Assembly (NCBI GenBank): GCA_902495305.1
Contig: CABUWG010000012.1
Location: 1 to 47,124, forward strand
Reading direction: 5' to 3'
DNA from: an uncultured Pseudomonadota bacterium
GTDB taxonomy: Bacteria > Pseudomonadota > Alphaproteobacteria > RF32 > CAG-239
Length of the DNA: 47,124 nucleotides
Below the pieces are notes generated by a model. The model searched no databases. It worked only from the letters and a program-made list of their open reading frames with translations, and had not been told where the DNA came from. This document shows positions 14,749 to 23,485 of the stretch, in pieces (the first letter of the stretch is position 1; every line of letters starts with the position of its first letter). The position numbers were made by a program, and so were the translations under genes.

Positions 14749-15327
14749 TTAAATGTTAATTCCCAACGGTTTTCCCGCAGCTCGAAAACCCTGAAGAAGC
14801 AATGACGACTGTTGCGGCTGTTTTTCGCCGGAGCTGACCGTGCTCGCATCCTGCTTGTGCCTGACTTTTGACACCGGTAACGGTACATACTGGCTGACGG
14901 CGACAAGTATCTGTTTGAAAGAAAGCTCATAAACGATATGGTCAAGCGTGTCGGCAGAAACCCTAATTGGTTTGGCAACCAAAATCATCGGCTCAAAAAC
15001 CTCGCTGCGGATTTTAATTTTTACCTCCCGGCTCTGCTTATAAAGGTTTTGAATCTCATTCAACGCCCGGTTATACAGAAAAGGAAGATTCGGCATCCAA
15101 CAGCGCAACGTAATTTGATTTGGGTTAAAAACGATATGGTCAGTCACTACCGCGCCATTTTCTATCGGATGGTCCATGGTTCTTGCATCGTCTTGGGCAT
15201 CGGCATCTATAAGCGTCGTATCTTTAAGTATCTCCTTGTTGTTTTCATAAATGCTGACCGCTTTGTCCGAAATTATCAGACCGCCGAGCGTCAGACCGGT
15301 TCCGATTGAAAATGACGGCGTAACCAT
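14749..15327 (-). CDS. Baseplate protein with Dit-like N-terminus
   Basis: A 192-aa protein following the tape measure. The start FSIGTGLTLGGLIISDKAVS and later IVFNPNQITLRCWMPNLPFLYNRALNEIQNL are typical of baseplate proteins that cap the tail tube in this phage group. It starts within the tape-measure stop (TAATG). After it the operon is interrupted by the 313-bp RNA module. Confidence 0.7.
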   Translation of the reverse strand: MVTPSFSIGTGLTLGGLIISDKAVSIYENNKEILKDTTLIDADAQDDARTMDHPIENGAVVTDHIVFNPNQITLRCWMPNLPFLYNRALNEIQNLYKQSREVKIKIRSEVFEPMILVAKPIRVSADTLDHIVYELSFKQILVAVSQYVPLPVSKVRHKQDASTVSSGEKQPQQSSLLLQGFRAAGKPLGINI

Positions 15328-16733
15328 TATGAAATCCTCGAAGTTGCATGAGCTTTTGCCGTCGACATGAACAACTCCCGCATCTGCGTGTTCAAATCAG
15401 TGGCGATACCCGCCGCATCAGTTGCCTGGGTATTGATTGTTATATTATCTATCTTCACACTCTGGTCCTGATTGGAATAACTGGCCGATACGCTTCCCTG
15501 CGGAACAGCGGCAAGGGGAGTTTGCGTCAGCTCAAATTTTCGCTTCGCATCTGCCATATCAAAAATTTCTTGCTTAACCTTTGGGTCTGCATCCGTTCCT
15601 TCAGATTCTTTGCCGCCAAACAGGCCTTTAACCAATTTGCCTATTTTCGTATCCGCCAACCAGTCAAAAACCGCCTGAAAACCTTCTTTGATAAAATCCC
15701 ATAAGGCGCCAAATACGACCTTGACGGCTTCAATAAACGTTCCGATTAACGATTCATTTCCCTGCCAAAAATTAATAATATCATCAATCAACAGACCGAT
15801 GGCCGCAGCAACGGCAGTAATCAAACCGACAGCAATTAAGAACGGAGCAAAAGCCAATCCGGCCTTAATAGCCATAACACCCAAAGCTGCCGACACAGTC
15901 CCTAAAAACCCAAGAATAAAGCCGCTGTGTTCGCTAAAAAGCTGCAGGGCGTTGCTTATTTTATCGCCCAGCCAAGTAAAAGCCGGAAGCAGGGAACGGG
16001 CGACAATGCCGAAAATCTGTGACAGACCAAGCTTGATGTCACGCATGGTTCGCTGAAACTGGCGGCTGTTCTCAATGTCTTCCTTGCTGAACAGGGAATA
16101 TTTTGCACCGCGTTCAAGCTCTTTCTGCACGTTGGCAACCCCGGTTTGCAGCAGGCGGATGGTTCCCTCGTCGAGTCCCAGCCGCTGGCCGAGGTCAAGC
16201 TGTTGCATGCTGTCAAGGGATTCGAAACGCTCCGCAACATTCATCAACAGTTCTTCGGCCGTAGCCAGTCCGTTTTCGCCATAAAGATTGATGCCGTAGG
16301 TTATGGCTGCCTCTTCGACGCTGCCTCCGCCTCTGCCTAACCTCATGTTCTGGAGGTTAGCGTTCAATCCCTGCATGGAACCGGCGATTCCTTCTGCTGA
16401 ACCGCCGTAGTTCTCTGCGGCAATCGCCAGCGCCTGAAACTTTTCGACCGCCATGCCGGTATTCTGCGCCAGATAGGACATTTCCTCCGCCTGTGAAGCA
16501 AAGCTGAGCGTACGGTTTAATAGCGCTGCCAATCCGGCAATCGGCGCCAAGGTCTTAATAATTTGTGTTGATAGTTTTTTAAACGAGTCTGCCGATTTGT
16601 CCGCAGCCTTACCTGTCTTTTCAGTCGCCTGGGCAGATTTTTCCGCAGCTGATTCGGTTTGCTTGGTATCAGAGCGGACTTTATCTGCTCCCTTCGTTTC
16701 AAACAGGATGGAATAAGTGGCAATCAAACTCAT
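15327..16733 (-). CDS. Tail tape measure protein
   Basis: A 468-aa protein with an A/K/E/S-rich helical N-terminus (residues 25-55), a long central hydrophobic block (about 265-320) and further helices, as in tape measures. Its length sets tail length; at about 0.15 nm per residue this implies a short tail near 70 nm, which is inference. It follows the tail assembly chaperone genes and precedes baseplate genes. Confidence 0.88.
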   Translation of the reverse strand: MSLIATYSILFETKGADKVRSDTKQTESAAEKSAQATEKTGKAADKSADSFKKLSTQIIKTLAPIAGLAALLNRTLSFASQAEEMSYLAQNTGMAVEKFQALAIAAENYGGSAEGIAGSMQGLNANLQNMRLGRGGGSVEEAAITYGINLYGENGLATAEELLMNVAERFESLDSMQQLDLGQRLGLDEGTIRLLQTGVANVQKELERGAKYSLFSKEDIENSRQFQRTMRDIKLGLSQIFGIVARSLLPAFTWLGDKISNALQLFSEHSGFILGFLGTVSAALGVMAIKAGLAFAPFLIAVGLITAVAAAIGLLIDDIINFWQGNESLIGTFIEAVKVVFGALWDFIKEGFQAVFDWLADTKIGKLVKGLFGGKESEGTDADPKVKQEIFDMADAKRKFELTQTPLAAVPQGSVSASYSNQDQSVKIDNITINTQATDAAGIATDLNTQMRELFMSTAKAHATSRIS

Positions 16734-16982
16734 TTAACTTCTCGCTTTGGCTTTTTTAAGTGCGTCCTGAGAAATCAGCCATTCATTGTATTTGGGAACA
16801 ATATCGGCTTCCCAGAGCATGAACGCGTCTTCCAGCGTATAGACGGTTCGCAGTTCGTTTAAGGTTGCTTTTCCCGAAGCGACGATTTGCCCAATGAAAC
16901 TGTCAACATTTCGGTAATCTTCTGTTCGGCAAGATGCGCAAGCTTTTCGAAGAAACTTAAGCTCTTGCCATCTGCTAAAAAA
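16734..16982 (-). CDS. Frameshift extension of the tail assembly chaperone (GT-like part)
   Basis: The -1 frame is open from the slippery site TTTTTTA (16982-16976) to a TAA directly before the tape-measure ATG. It encodes a plausible protein including NVDSFIGQIVASGKATLNEL and LEDAFMLWEADIVPKYNEWL, with no good start codon. Shifting at T-TTT-TTA gives a 180-aa fusion with the N-terminal part of the upstream gene. This is the G/GT arrangement known from lambda and most long-tailed phages. Confidence 0.8.
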   Translation of the reverse strand, partial: FFSRWQELKFLRKACASCRTEDYRNVDSFIGQIVASGKATLNELRTVYTLEDAFMLWEADIVPKYNEWLISQDALKKAKARS

Positions 16983-17275
16983 GAGCAGTTATGCTGCAGC
17001 ATCTCCCATTCAAGCCTGGCCAGAACTTCCCAGTCCGGCACGTGATTGTTGATGAGGTCAATCGTTGTCAGGCGGATGCTTCTCTCCGGCAAAACGACTT
17101 CGACATAGGACATCAGCTTAATCATTATTTCTTCGCTGACCTTATAGTCGCCCAGCTTCGGCATGTTGCTGATCGGATATTTGGCGACAATCTCCCGGCC
17201 GACTGTCGCCGGAAACTTTGAAATCCGGTAAATTTTACCGTTGATTTCAATTTCTTTCGGCTGTAAAAGCTCCAT
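16859..17275 (-). CDS. Tail assembly chaperone (unshifted form)
   Basis: The zero-frame product is 138 aa and begins MELLQPKEIEINGKIYRISK. It lies between the tube and tape-measure genes, the place of tail assembly chaperones that bind the tape measure. Its codons TCT TTT TTA at about residue 98 contain the slippery heptamer used to make the longer form. Confidence 0.8.
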   Translation of the reverse strand: MELLQPKEIEINGKIYRISKFPATVGREIVAKYPISNMPKLGDYKVSEEIMIKLMSYVEVVLPERSIRLTTIDLINNHVPDWEVLARLEWEMLQHNCSFLADGKSLSFFEKLAHLAEQKITEMLTVSLGKSSLREKQP

Positions 17276-17286
17276 GTTTTTTTCCT

Positions 17287-17724
17287 TTACAGTTTGTTTT
17301 CAAAAACAAAACGATAGGTTTTGCTTTTATAACGGCCGGCCGAAGCAACCGACGTCAGCGGCAAGGCCGCGACCAGACGTCCTGAAGTCAGCGTTTTGCG
17401 AGTGCCGTCGGGATAACTTACTGTCATCGTGATAAGGTCTTTGGTTGTCAGCTTACCTTTGGCCGGACGGTTGGCATCGGCCAGCAGATCAAGGTTCTTT
17501 GCCTGCTCAGTCTCGGGAATCATGCTGATAGTAACTTCAATCGGCTTCGGCGTGTTCCAGATAACCATGTCGCCGTTTACGCCCATTCCCCAGTCTGCGG
17601 TTTGCAGTTCCGGCGTGTCAAGCGGGTCTGTATCGTCAGCAAAGGCGTTGAGCGTCAGCCCGGCAGGAAAAGTCGGCACGGCAATAAGCGTGATTTCTAT
17701 GCCGGTTCCTGAAATATCTTCCAT
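17287..17724 (-). CDS. Tail tube protein
   Basis: A 145-aa protein of beta-rich composition (GIEITLIAVPTFPAGLTLNA, TTKDLITMTVSYPDGTRKTL, SKTYRFVFENKL). It lies between sheath and chaperone genes and has the size of tube subunits. Identity rests mainly on position and size. Confidence 0.75.
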   Translation of the reverse strand: MEDISGTGIEITLIAVPTFPAGLTLNAFADDTDPLDTPELQTADWGMGVNGDMVIWNTPKPIEVTISMIPETEQAKNLDLLADANRPAKGKLTTKDLITMTVSYPDGTRKTLTSGRLVAALPLTSVASAGRYKSKTYRFVFENKL

Positions 17725-17734
17725 GTTTTTTCTC

Positions 17735-19237
17735 CTAGATTAATGTGTGGGTGCCTTCGATTTTTCTGATTGAATCTCCTTTGGAATAAACCAGAAGATA
17801 TTCGATTTTATATTCTTCGCTGCCGTTGACCGTTTCGGACGTTACTTCAACGTCTATCCAATAGCCGTTCATATAGATTTCGCGCCAGGCTTCCGAATCT
17901 CCGGTTATCTGAGAAATATAGGCTTTCTTGGTGGCATTCAGCTCCTTGCCGACCGAAATGACGCCGTTGTTAAGCGCTTCGTCCAAAACGCTTTGAATTG
18001 ACGTCCGGGCAATGCCGGTGCCGGTCGAATTGGCCGGAAGCTGCGGCAAAGCCAGAAGCAGGCTCAGAAAATTGGAGGCCGCGGCGTCTTTTAGCCAGAT
18101 TTCATTGACATAAACACCCATGTCGGTAACTTCGCCCTGCAAGGTTCCGCGCTGATAAAAAGCAATCTGATTGCCGGCCTGCTGCGTGGCGCCGTTGTAG
18201 TTGATGCCGAGCGCGTCCAGCGTATCGCTCAGCTGGTCGGTTGACACTGAAACCGGAATATTGGCAAACTGATGATACATGAAGTTAATGACGCCGTTTG
18301 CCCTGTCCCAGTCAATGGAAGCAGTCAGAATCATCGGCATCAGCCACGCATAACCATTAAAGGCGTCATAGTTCAGGGCAACGCCGGAATAACCGGACAC
18401 CGCAGCCTGAACCGCCGTATAATCGTCGCCGGTAACGTTGACGCTGTACATAAACTGGTTGTTCTGGCCGTTGGTCCAGGCTGCGGCTTCTTCAATCTGT
18501 TCGGCATCGAGCGCTTGCAGAAAGCCGAAAGAGGCGAAATTGTTCGACAGCTCGACCGCGGCATCAAGGGTTTCAGTCAGCGTAGCCGCCGCCGTCCCGT
18601 TGGATACGATACCGCCGCTGGCAGTGTTCCAACCCAGCAGGCCGGAAACATCGGAACCGCTGTCGGGAGCCGAGGCATTCAGAATAACCGCTTCGCCAAT
18701 CTGGCCGCCGGTAAGGACAAAAGCAGAATTATCCGCGTCAAAAGTGACGGTTGCTCCTGTCCAGAGTTCGCCCCCGGCTGAGTTTTTCTGCACACCGGCC
18801 TGAACGGCGGCGGCAACCGCAGCGTAATTTTCAACAGAGCTGAAGTCCAGACCGGAAACCGTATAAGCCGTGCCGCCCATATTGAGCACCAAACCACCGT
18901 CCGAAACCGCCTTAAAAGCGGCAATCGCCGGCAAAGACTGCGTGGAACGGATATAGGGAGCGGAGCCGCTCGGAGCATAACGCTGAAAGGCTATCTTCTT
19001 CGGCGCGCTGCTGTATTTGTTAACATAACCAAGATAGACGGAAGCGGCTTCATATTCGGCCGAAGTATAGCCGAAATACTCGCCGACGTTCTTTTCCTCC
19101 TCGAACTCAAGCCGGGTTCCGGTGGGAATAAGCCCGTTATTCGAGAAAATCAGGCCGATAAGCTCCTTGCGGGACGCAAGCGTGCGGCCGCCCACCCCGG
19201 AAGTTATGGCGACATATTTGGATTGACGAATTGCCAT
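17735..19237 (-). CDS. Contractile tail sheath protein (DUF3383 family)
   Basis: A 500-aa sheath subunit. It has RQSKYVAITSGVGGRTLASR at the start, EFEEEKNVGEYFGYTSAEYE near residue 45, an inserted domain (about 110-215) and the C-terminal IARTSIQSVLDEALNNGVIS segment. DUF3383 proteins are sheaths of small myoviruses. Its presence shows a contractile tail. Confidence 0.9.
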   Translation of the reverse strand: MAIRQSKYVAITSGVGGRTLASRKELIGLIFSNNGLIPTGTRLEFEEEKNVGEYFGYTSAEYEAASVYLGYVNKYSSAPKKIAFQRYAPSGSAPYIRSTQSLPAIAAFKAVSDGGLVLNMGGTAYTVSGLDFSSVENYAAVAAAVQAGVQKNSAGGELWTGATVTFDADNSAFVLTGGQIGEAVILNASAPDSGSDVSGLLGWNTASGGIVSNGTAAATLTETLDAAVELSNNFASFGFLQALDAEQIEEAAAWTNGQNNQFMYSVNVTGDDYTAVQAAVSGYSGVALNYDAFNGYAWLMPMILTASIDWDRANGVINFMYHQFANIPVSVSTDQLSDTLDALGINYNGATQQAGNQIAFYQRGTLQGEVTDMGVYVNEIWLKDAAASNFLSLLLALPQLPANSTGTGIARTSIQSVLDEALNNGVISVGKELNATKKAYISQITGDSEAWREIYMNGYWIDVEVTSETVNGSEEYKIEYLLVYSKGDSIRKIEGTHTLI

Positions 19238-19240
19238 GGA

Positions 19241-19777
19241 TTAAACTCCTGTAATTTTTGGAATAAGTTGGTTGGTTCCGGGAATTTCCTCGGAATAGCT
19301 TTGGTTAACGATTAATGAAAATTCAAAATAAGGATTCCGCTCATAAGTATCGGAATCGTCTATGAAGAAAGGTTCTTCCAGCCGGCCGACGCGATAGGTG
19401 TTATATCCAAGAGCACGGATGGCAGACAAACCATCGCGGCTCATGAACCAGCTGATGAGCGCGTTCAGCGCGTCTGAAGACGTAAAATCGTCAACAACGG
19501 CGGGAATTCTTTTTTTCAGGGCGCTGATTTGAAAGCGAATTTCCTGTATGAACTTTTCGGTGCGCATAAGACGGCCGTCAACAACTTCATTTTTGGAATA
19601 CTGCCAGCCGATGCGCGGGGCATTGAGTTTCGCCATGAAAACTGTCGGCTGCAAAGTGGTTATTTTGACCGGCTGCTGCAGCTGCCTTATCTGCCAGCCT
19701 TCAATGCCGAATTTGGCAAGCCCCAGCGTAATAAGCTTTCTCAAATCTGCCCAGATTTGGTTTTCGGTTTTAATCAT
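19241..19777 (-). CDS. Neck/tail terminator protein
   Basis: A 178-aa protein starting MIKTENQIWADLRKLITLGL with ALISWFMSRDGLSAIRALGY and NPYFEFSLIVNQSYSEEIPG, matching the LIC_12616-type phage neck terminator family. It caps the tail tube before head joining. It overlaps the next upstream gene by four bases and precedes the sheath. Confidence 0.7.
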   Translation of the reverse strand: MIKTENQIWADLRKLITLGLAKFGIEGWQIRQLQQPVKITTLQPTVFMAKLNAPRIGWQYSKNEVVDGRLMRTEKFIQEIRFQISALKKRIPAVVDDFTSSDALNALISWFMSRDGLSAIRALGYNTYRVGRLEEPFFIDDSDTYERNPYFEFSLIVNQSYSEEIPGTNQLIPKITGV

Positions 19778-20148
19778 CGTTCTCGCTTGTCTTCAACGAC
19801 CAGAACACCGTTCCAGCCGTTGTAGTTGATCCACGGCACGGTTTTGACAACGCTCCATGTCAGCCCATAAAACTCCAGCCGGTCGGGGACTTCCTGTTCC
19901 TCTATGCCTTTCATGTTGACCGACGCGTAAACCAGCCGGTAGTTTTTCTGAAAATCGAGGCCGAGCTGCGGATAAATGTTAAGTTCAACGCCCTGAATAG
20001 AGCCTTCCAATTCCACCGGAGCGGCAAACTGGGGAACATTCAATCCGATTTCGTTTTCCGCGGTGCCGGTAAACCGGTAATACAGAAACCTCTCCGGCGG
20101 AATAACGCCGAAGGCAATTTGTAAAAGGTTTTCATTCAGCAGGTTCAT
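19774..20148 (-). CDS. Neck/collar structural protein
   Basis: A 124-aa protein with FGVIPPERFLYYRFTGTAEN and NGWNGVLVVEDKRER. I do not recognise a named family, but it lies between the gp10-like connector and the neck terminator with ATGA overlaps on both sides. A collar or gateway role is inferred from position. Confidence 0.6.
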   Translation of the reverse strand: MNLLNENLLQIAFGVIPPERFLYYRFTGTAENEIGLNVPQFAAPVELEGSIQGVELNIYPQLGLDFQKNYRLVYASVNMKGIEEQEVPDRLEFYGLTWSVVKTVPWINYNGWNGVLVVEDKRER

Positions 20149-20729
20149 TTAAGCTCCGCCTGGTAATCTACGGTTTCAAGCAAATGGCCGCTGCCAATCA
20201 GCGGCTTGGTCAGAGAACCGGTTGTCTTGGTATCGGCATAACCGCTTCTTTTGCGACGAACGGTCGATGCTTTAAGCGGGGGCGTGTTGACCTTGGCAAT
20301 CGCCTTTTTGATATTGCCGGCCATAATCGCGCCAATCATCTCGGCCGCCTGTTTTTCTGTTATCTCTCCGCTTAAAATACGGCGGCTGATTAGTTCCAAT
20401 TGACCGATTAACTCTTCTTTGTTGTCTTCGACCGACGGTTTCATAAACGGACGCGGCGGAATAACAATCGTATGCGGCCGTGTTATGCCAACCGGATTCG
20501 GCGTGCCTTTTTCAACAAAGACAACTTCTCCGTTTTTGCCGAATTTATAAGGCGTGCCGCCGGGATGGCTAATCGTTGCCCCGCCGTCCTGAACGGCGGC
20601 AATCCCGGCAACCGGCTTATTATCGTCATATTTGGCATTTTCAAACCATCCGGCTTTGACGGAAAAGCCTCTTAACTTTTTCAACAAATCAGCCGCATCT
20701 GTTGAATGATGAGTGACTTTTATCGGCAT
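20145..20729 (-). CDS. Head-tail joining protein, HK97 gp10-like
   Basis: A 194-aa protein starting MPIKVTHHSTDAADLLKKL with the characteristic VKAGWF, VAGIAAVQDGGATISHPGGT and IPPRPFMKPSVEDNKEELIG motifs of virion morphogenesis proteins. It fits between the DUF4054 connector and neck genes. Confidence 0.75.
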   Translation of the reverse strand: MPIKVTHHSTDAADLLKKLRGFSVKAGWFENAKYDDNKPVAGIAAVQDGGATISHPGGTPYKFGKNGEVVFVEKGTPNPVGITRPHTIVIPPRPFMKPSVEDNKEELIGQLELISRRILSGEITEKQAAEMIGAIMAGNIKKAIAKVNTPPLKASTVRRKRSGYADTKTTGSLTKPLIGSGHLLETVDYQAELK

Positions 20730-21148
20730 TATAAAACTCTTTGAAATGACCCGCCGACATAAAATCCGGGAGCAGCTCTGACCTCAAGCAGCGCCAGCAG
20801 AGAACTGCCATAGCTTGAAATATTGAACCACCACTGCGCTTGCGTATTCATCGGCGGCATTGATAAAGTAACGCTGACCTTATCAATGGAAGCTCCTGAT
20901 GTAACCGTTACCTGCGTCTTGCCCTGCGCCAGCATATCTTTCAGCGTTTGCAGGTGCGCCATCAGCAGATAGATTGCACGTTTACGGCATTTTCCCTGCA
21001 ACACCCCGTAATTTTTCAGGGATATGTAGCAGCTTGCCAGGTCCAGCGTATCTTCCAGCACGGCATCGGAATATTTTTCCGGGTCGGCAAACGCCGGATA
21101 GAGGACGCGAAATTCAGCGACGGTAACGGTTACATAGGTAGAGCTCAT
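20729..21148 (-). CDS. Head-tail connector protein (DUF4054)
   Basis: A 139-aa protein with FRVLYPAFADPEKYSDAVLE and AIYLLMAHLQTLKDMLAQGK, matching DUF4054, the gp6-like adaptor below the portal. It is coupled to the following gene by a one-base overlap. Confidence 0.8.
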   Translation of the reverse strand: MSSTYVTVTVAEFRVLYPAFADPEKYSDAVLEDTLDLASCYISLKNYGVLQGKCRKRAIYLLMAHLQTLKDMLAQGKTQVTVTSGASIDKVSVTLSMPPMNTQAQWWFNISSYGSSLLALLEVRAAPGFYVGGSFQRVL

Positions 21149-21150
21149 TT

Positions 21151-21510
21151 TTACCTTGCCTTGGTTTTTGGCGCTTCTTTGCCCTGTGCCTTGTAATCAT
21201 CGGGCGTTTTAGGAGCGGAAGCGTCTTTTTTGGACAGTTCCTTAACATTTTCGGCACGGCTTTCGGTAGCACAGACTTTGACAAAGCCGTTGGCTTCGTG
21301 CATTTTGAATACCGGGTGCTCTTTTAACAAAGCCAACTCTTCGTTGCTGACTCTGGTAACGGCGCCGTCTTTGGTAATGAAATGCCTGTCGGCCACGTTA
21401 GCCTTGCCGGAAACGAGGATTGACTTGCGGACTTCGTTGCTGCCGGTCGGCGTCTTGCCGTAGAAGCAGTAGTTGACGTCCGTTGACATCGTACTTGCGA
21501 TATAGGGCAT
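21151..21510 (-). CDS. Virion-associated protein of unknown role
   Basis: A 119-aa protein after the major capsid gene. It starts MPYIASTMSTDVNYCFYGKT and has a lysine/alanine/proline-rich tail (KDASAPKTPDDYKAQGKEA). Proteins with such tails occur at this place in related phages. The function could be head completion. No motif decides. Confidence 0.6.
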   Translation of the reverse strand: MPYIASTMSTDVNYCFYGKTPTGSNEVRKSILVSGKANVADRHFITKDGAVTRVSNEELALLKEHPVFKMHEANGFVKVCATESRAENVKELSKKDASAPKTPDDYKAQGKEAPKTKAR

Positions 21511-21520
21511 GTGCGCCTCC

Positions 21521-22624
21521 TTAAATACCGGTTACGCGAACGACGCCGATTGGCTGTTTGAAGAAGATGCCGGCGGTCGCATTAGAGTAGTCTTCAATGA
21601 AGCCTTTGGCTTTCTTCTCAATGCCCAGCATGCGGAAAACGTCCTGAACATACTGGTCAACCACCTTTTTGCCGTTGATGCGTTCGGCAAAGGCATACAT
21701 GACGTTAGCGCCGCCGTTGGCACCGTTCAGCTGAATGGCGCTTTCAATCCGCAGATTCGGATAAGTCTTCGACAGCCATTCGCGAATGGACATCGAACCG
21801 AGTGCATTCGGAATATCCAGATACTGGACGACATCGGTACCGAGAGCGGCAACCCAGGCGTCACGATTCGGATTGAAACGGTTGCCGGTCTGCGTGCGAA
21901 GCTTCTGCGCTACCGTACGGAAATCGGCAAGAATTTCGTCAAAAGTCTTGCTTTCCCATGTGGTCTGACCGGAAGTGCCCTGTGCTGCCGTTTCATAAGC
22001 CGGCAGATTCGGGTCATTCAGGAAGCCATACGTACGGTTAGAACCATCGTTGTATCCGTAAAAACCGATATTGTTCATTTCGATTGCCAGCGATTCGGCT
22101 GCCGCCGTGCGTTTCTCGTTTGCCGAAGACAGGCGCATTTTTCCAGCCCGTTCTTCTTCCAGAACGCCGACCTCAACGCCTTCCTCAAAACGAACGATGT
22201 TACGTCTTTCAAAATTCGGGTTCCAGGAGGACAGCGGAATATTCGTATCATCGCCGTATGGACGGGCCTGACCGGTACGTTCCAGAATAGTCTGGACGAT
22301 TTCTTCGTCTGCCCAGGTTCCGGCAATCGTACGGCCGACAATGTTGTCAATATCGCGGGCCGCGGTTACGACTTCGACAACCTCGGGAAGCCAATACTGC
22401 AGAAGCTGAATCGGGGTGGAAACGCTTGGAGTCGTAATCATGGCAACATTCGGCAGAGCCGCATCAAAGCCGTAAGCTCTGAAATATTCTTTCATGTCCT
22501 GAACGGCTTTAGCGGTATATCCCACGCCAAGCATATCCAGCGTTTTTTCGGTGGTGTCGCTGTCCATTGAGTACGAGCGAACCTTTTCCGCCGGGATAGC
22601 CAGGCGGATTTCAGAATTACTCAT
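21521..22624 (-). CDS. Major capsid protein (DUF2184 family)
   Basis: A 367-aa HK97-fold capsid protein. Recognisable parts are LLQYWLPEVVEVVTAARDID, GTWADEEIVQTILERTGQAR and YGFLNDPNLPAYETAAQGTS, all typical of DUF2184. There is no long N-terminal delta domain, in line with a separate scaffold in the DUF2213 protein. It follows the cement protein gene. Confidence 0.9.
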   Translation of the reverse strand: MSNSEIRLAIPAEKVRSYSMDSDTTEKTLDMLGVGYTAKAVQDMKEYFRAYGFDAALPNVAMITTPSVSTPIQLLQYWLPEVVEVVTAARDIDNIVGRTIAGTWADEEIVQTILERTGQARPYGDDTNIPLSSWNPNFERRNIVRFEEGVEVGVLEEERAGKMRLSSANEKRTAAAESLAIEMNNIGFYGYNDGSNRTYGFLNDPNLPAYETAAQGTSGQTTWESKTFDEILADFRTVAQKLRTQTGNRFNPNRDAWVAALGTDVVQYLDIPNALGSMSIREWLSKTYPNLRIESAIQLNGANGGANVMYAFAERINGKKVVDQYVQDVFRMLGIEKKAKGFIEDYSNATAGIFFKQPIGVVRVTGI

Positions 22625-22635
22625 TTATGTTTCTC

Positions 22636-23484
22636 CTAGTTGGTAAGCTCTAAAACAGCGGTTTCGCCGGCTGCGGCGCTGCGCAGAATGAATTTAGAGT
22701 TGGGAATTTTTGTCGAACCTTCGGGAGCGCTGCCGCTGGCTTCAATGCCCGAAATTTCGCCGGTGACATTATTGTAAACGGCGGCATCGTCCGGGGAAAC
22801 GGCATTGGCAACGGCAACAAGAACATGTCCCATGGTTGCCAGCTGTCCGATGGTTCCGTCCGGCAGCGTCATGGTTGCCGTAAAGTTAAGATAGTTGGCA
22901 TACTGTTTCGGACCGACCAGAATACCGCGAAAAGCGCCCTCGCCGCCGATGATTGCTTCATTGTCGGCAGAACCGGCTGTGAAGACGCGGGCAACTGTCG
23001 GCAGAACCGAGCTGAGTGCACCGCCTTCAAGCGTGCTGCCAGAAGCGGTCATGGCCGAACCGGTAGCGGCCAGCGCAACGCTGTTCCCCGCAGTACCGGC
23101 GGATTTGGCGGTAACCGTTACCTCGGCACCGGAAGCAGCGGCAGAGGCCGAAGCGTTCGGGGTAGTCGTGCCGGCATAGTAATCGGTGCCGGAGGCGCCG
23201 GTACCGTTAAGCACCTTAACCAAAGTGGCAATAGAATCAGACTGCGAAGCGCCTAGTTTAATATCATTTGCCGCGGCCATTTCATTTTTAAATTTATAGG
23301 TCGTCGCCCCTACGGTAACGGTGTCGCCGTCAGCGGGATTGCCGGAAAAGCTGAGAGTTCCTTTTGCGGAAACCTCGCCTTCGGCCGAGCGCAGAACATA
23401 AGGTGCCACGCGGCGCGGGGAATCGTCATAGAACTCGCCCGGAACGCCGATGGCCTGCGCAATATTTACAGTTTTCTGTACCAT
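22636..23484 (-). CDS. Capsid decoration/cement protein
   Basis: A 282-aa protein. The N- and C-terminal parts resemble small cement proteins (IAQAIGVPGEFYDDSPRRVA; SKFILRSAAAGETAVLELTN). Between them is an inserted domain of about 120 residues rich in A/T/G/S (GDTVTVGATTYKFKNEMAAA onward) with the look of a surface-exposed Ig-like or phage-decoration domain. It precedes the major capsid gene. Confidence 0.7.
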   Translation of the reverse strand: MVQKTVNIAQAIGVPGEFYDDSPRRVAPYVLRSAEGEVSAKGTLSFSGNPADGDTVTVGATTYKFKNEMAAANDIKLGASQSDSIATLVKVLNGTGASGTDYYAGTTTPNASASAAASGAEVTVTAKSAGTAGNSVALAATGSAMTASGSTLEGGALSSVLPTVARVFTAGSADNEAIIGGEGAFRGILVGPKQYANYLNFTATMTLPDGTIGQLATMGHVLVAVANAVSPDDAAVYNNVTGEISGIEASGSAPEGSTKIPNSKFILRSAAAGETAVLELTN

Positions 23485-23485
23485 G

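Noticed and set aside
14742..14978. 78-aa minus frame overlapping the Dit-like gene
   Set aside because: Shadow frame inside the longer structural gene, with no ribosome site or family features.
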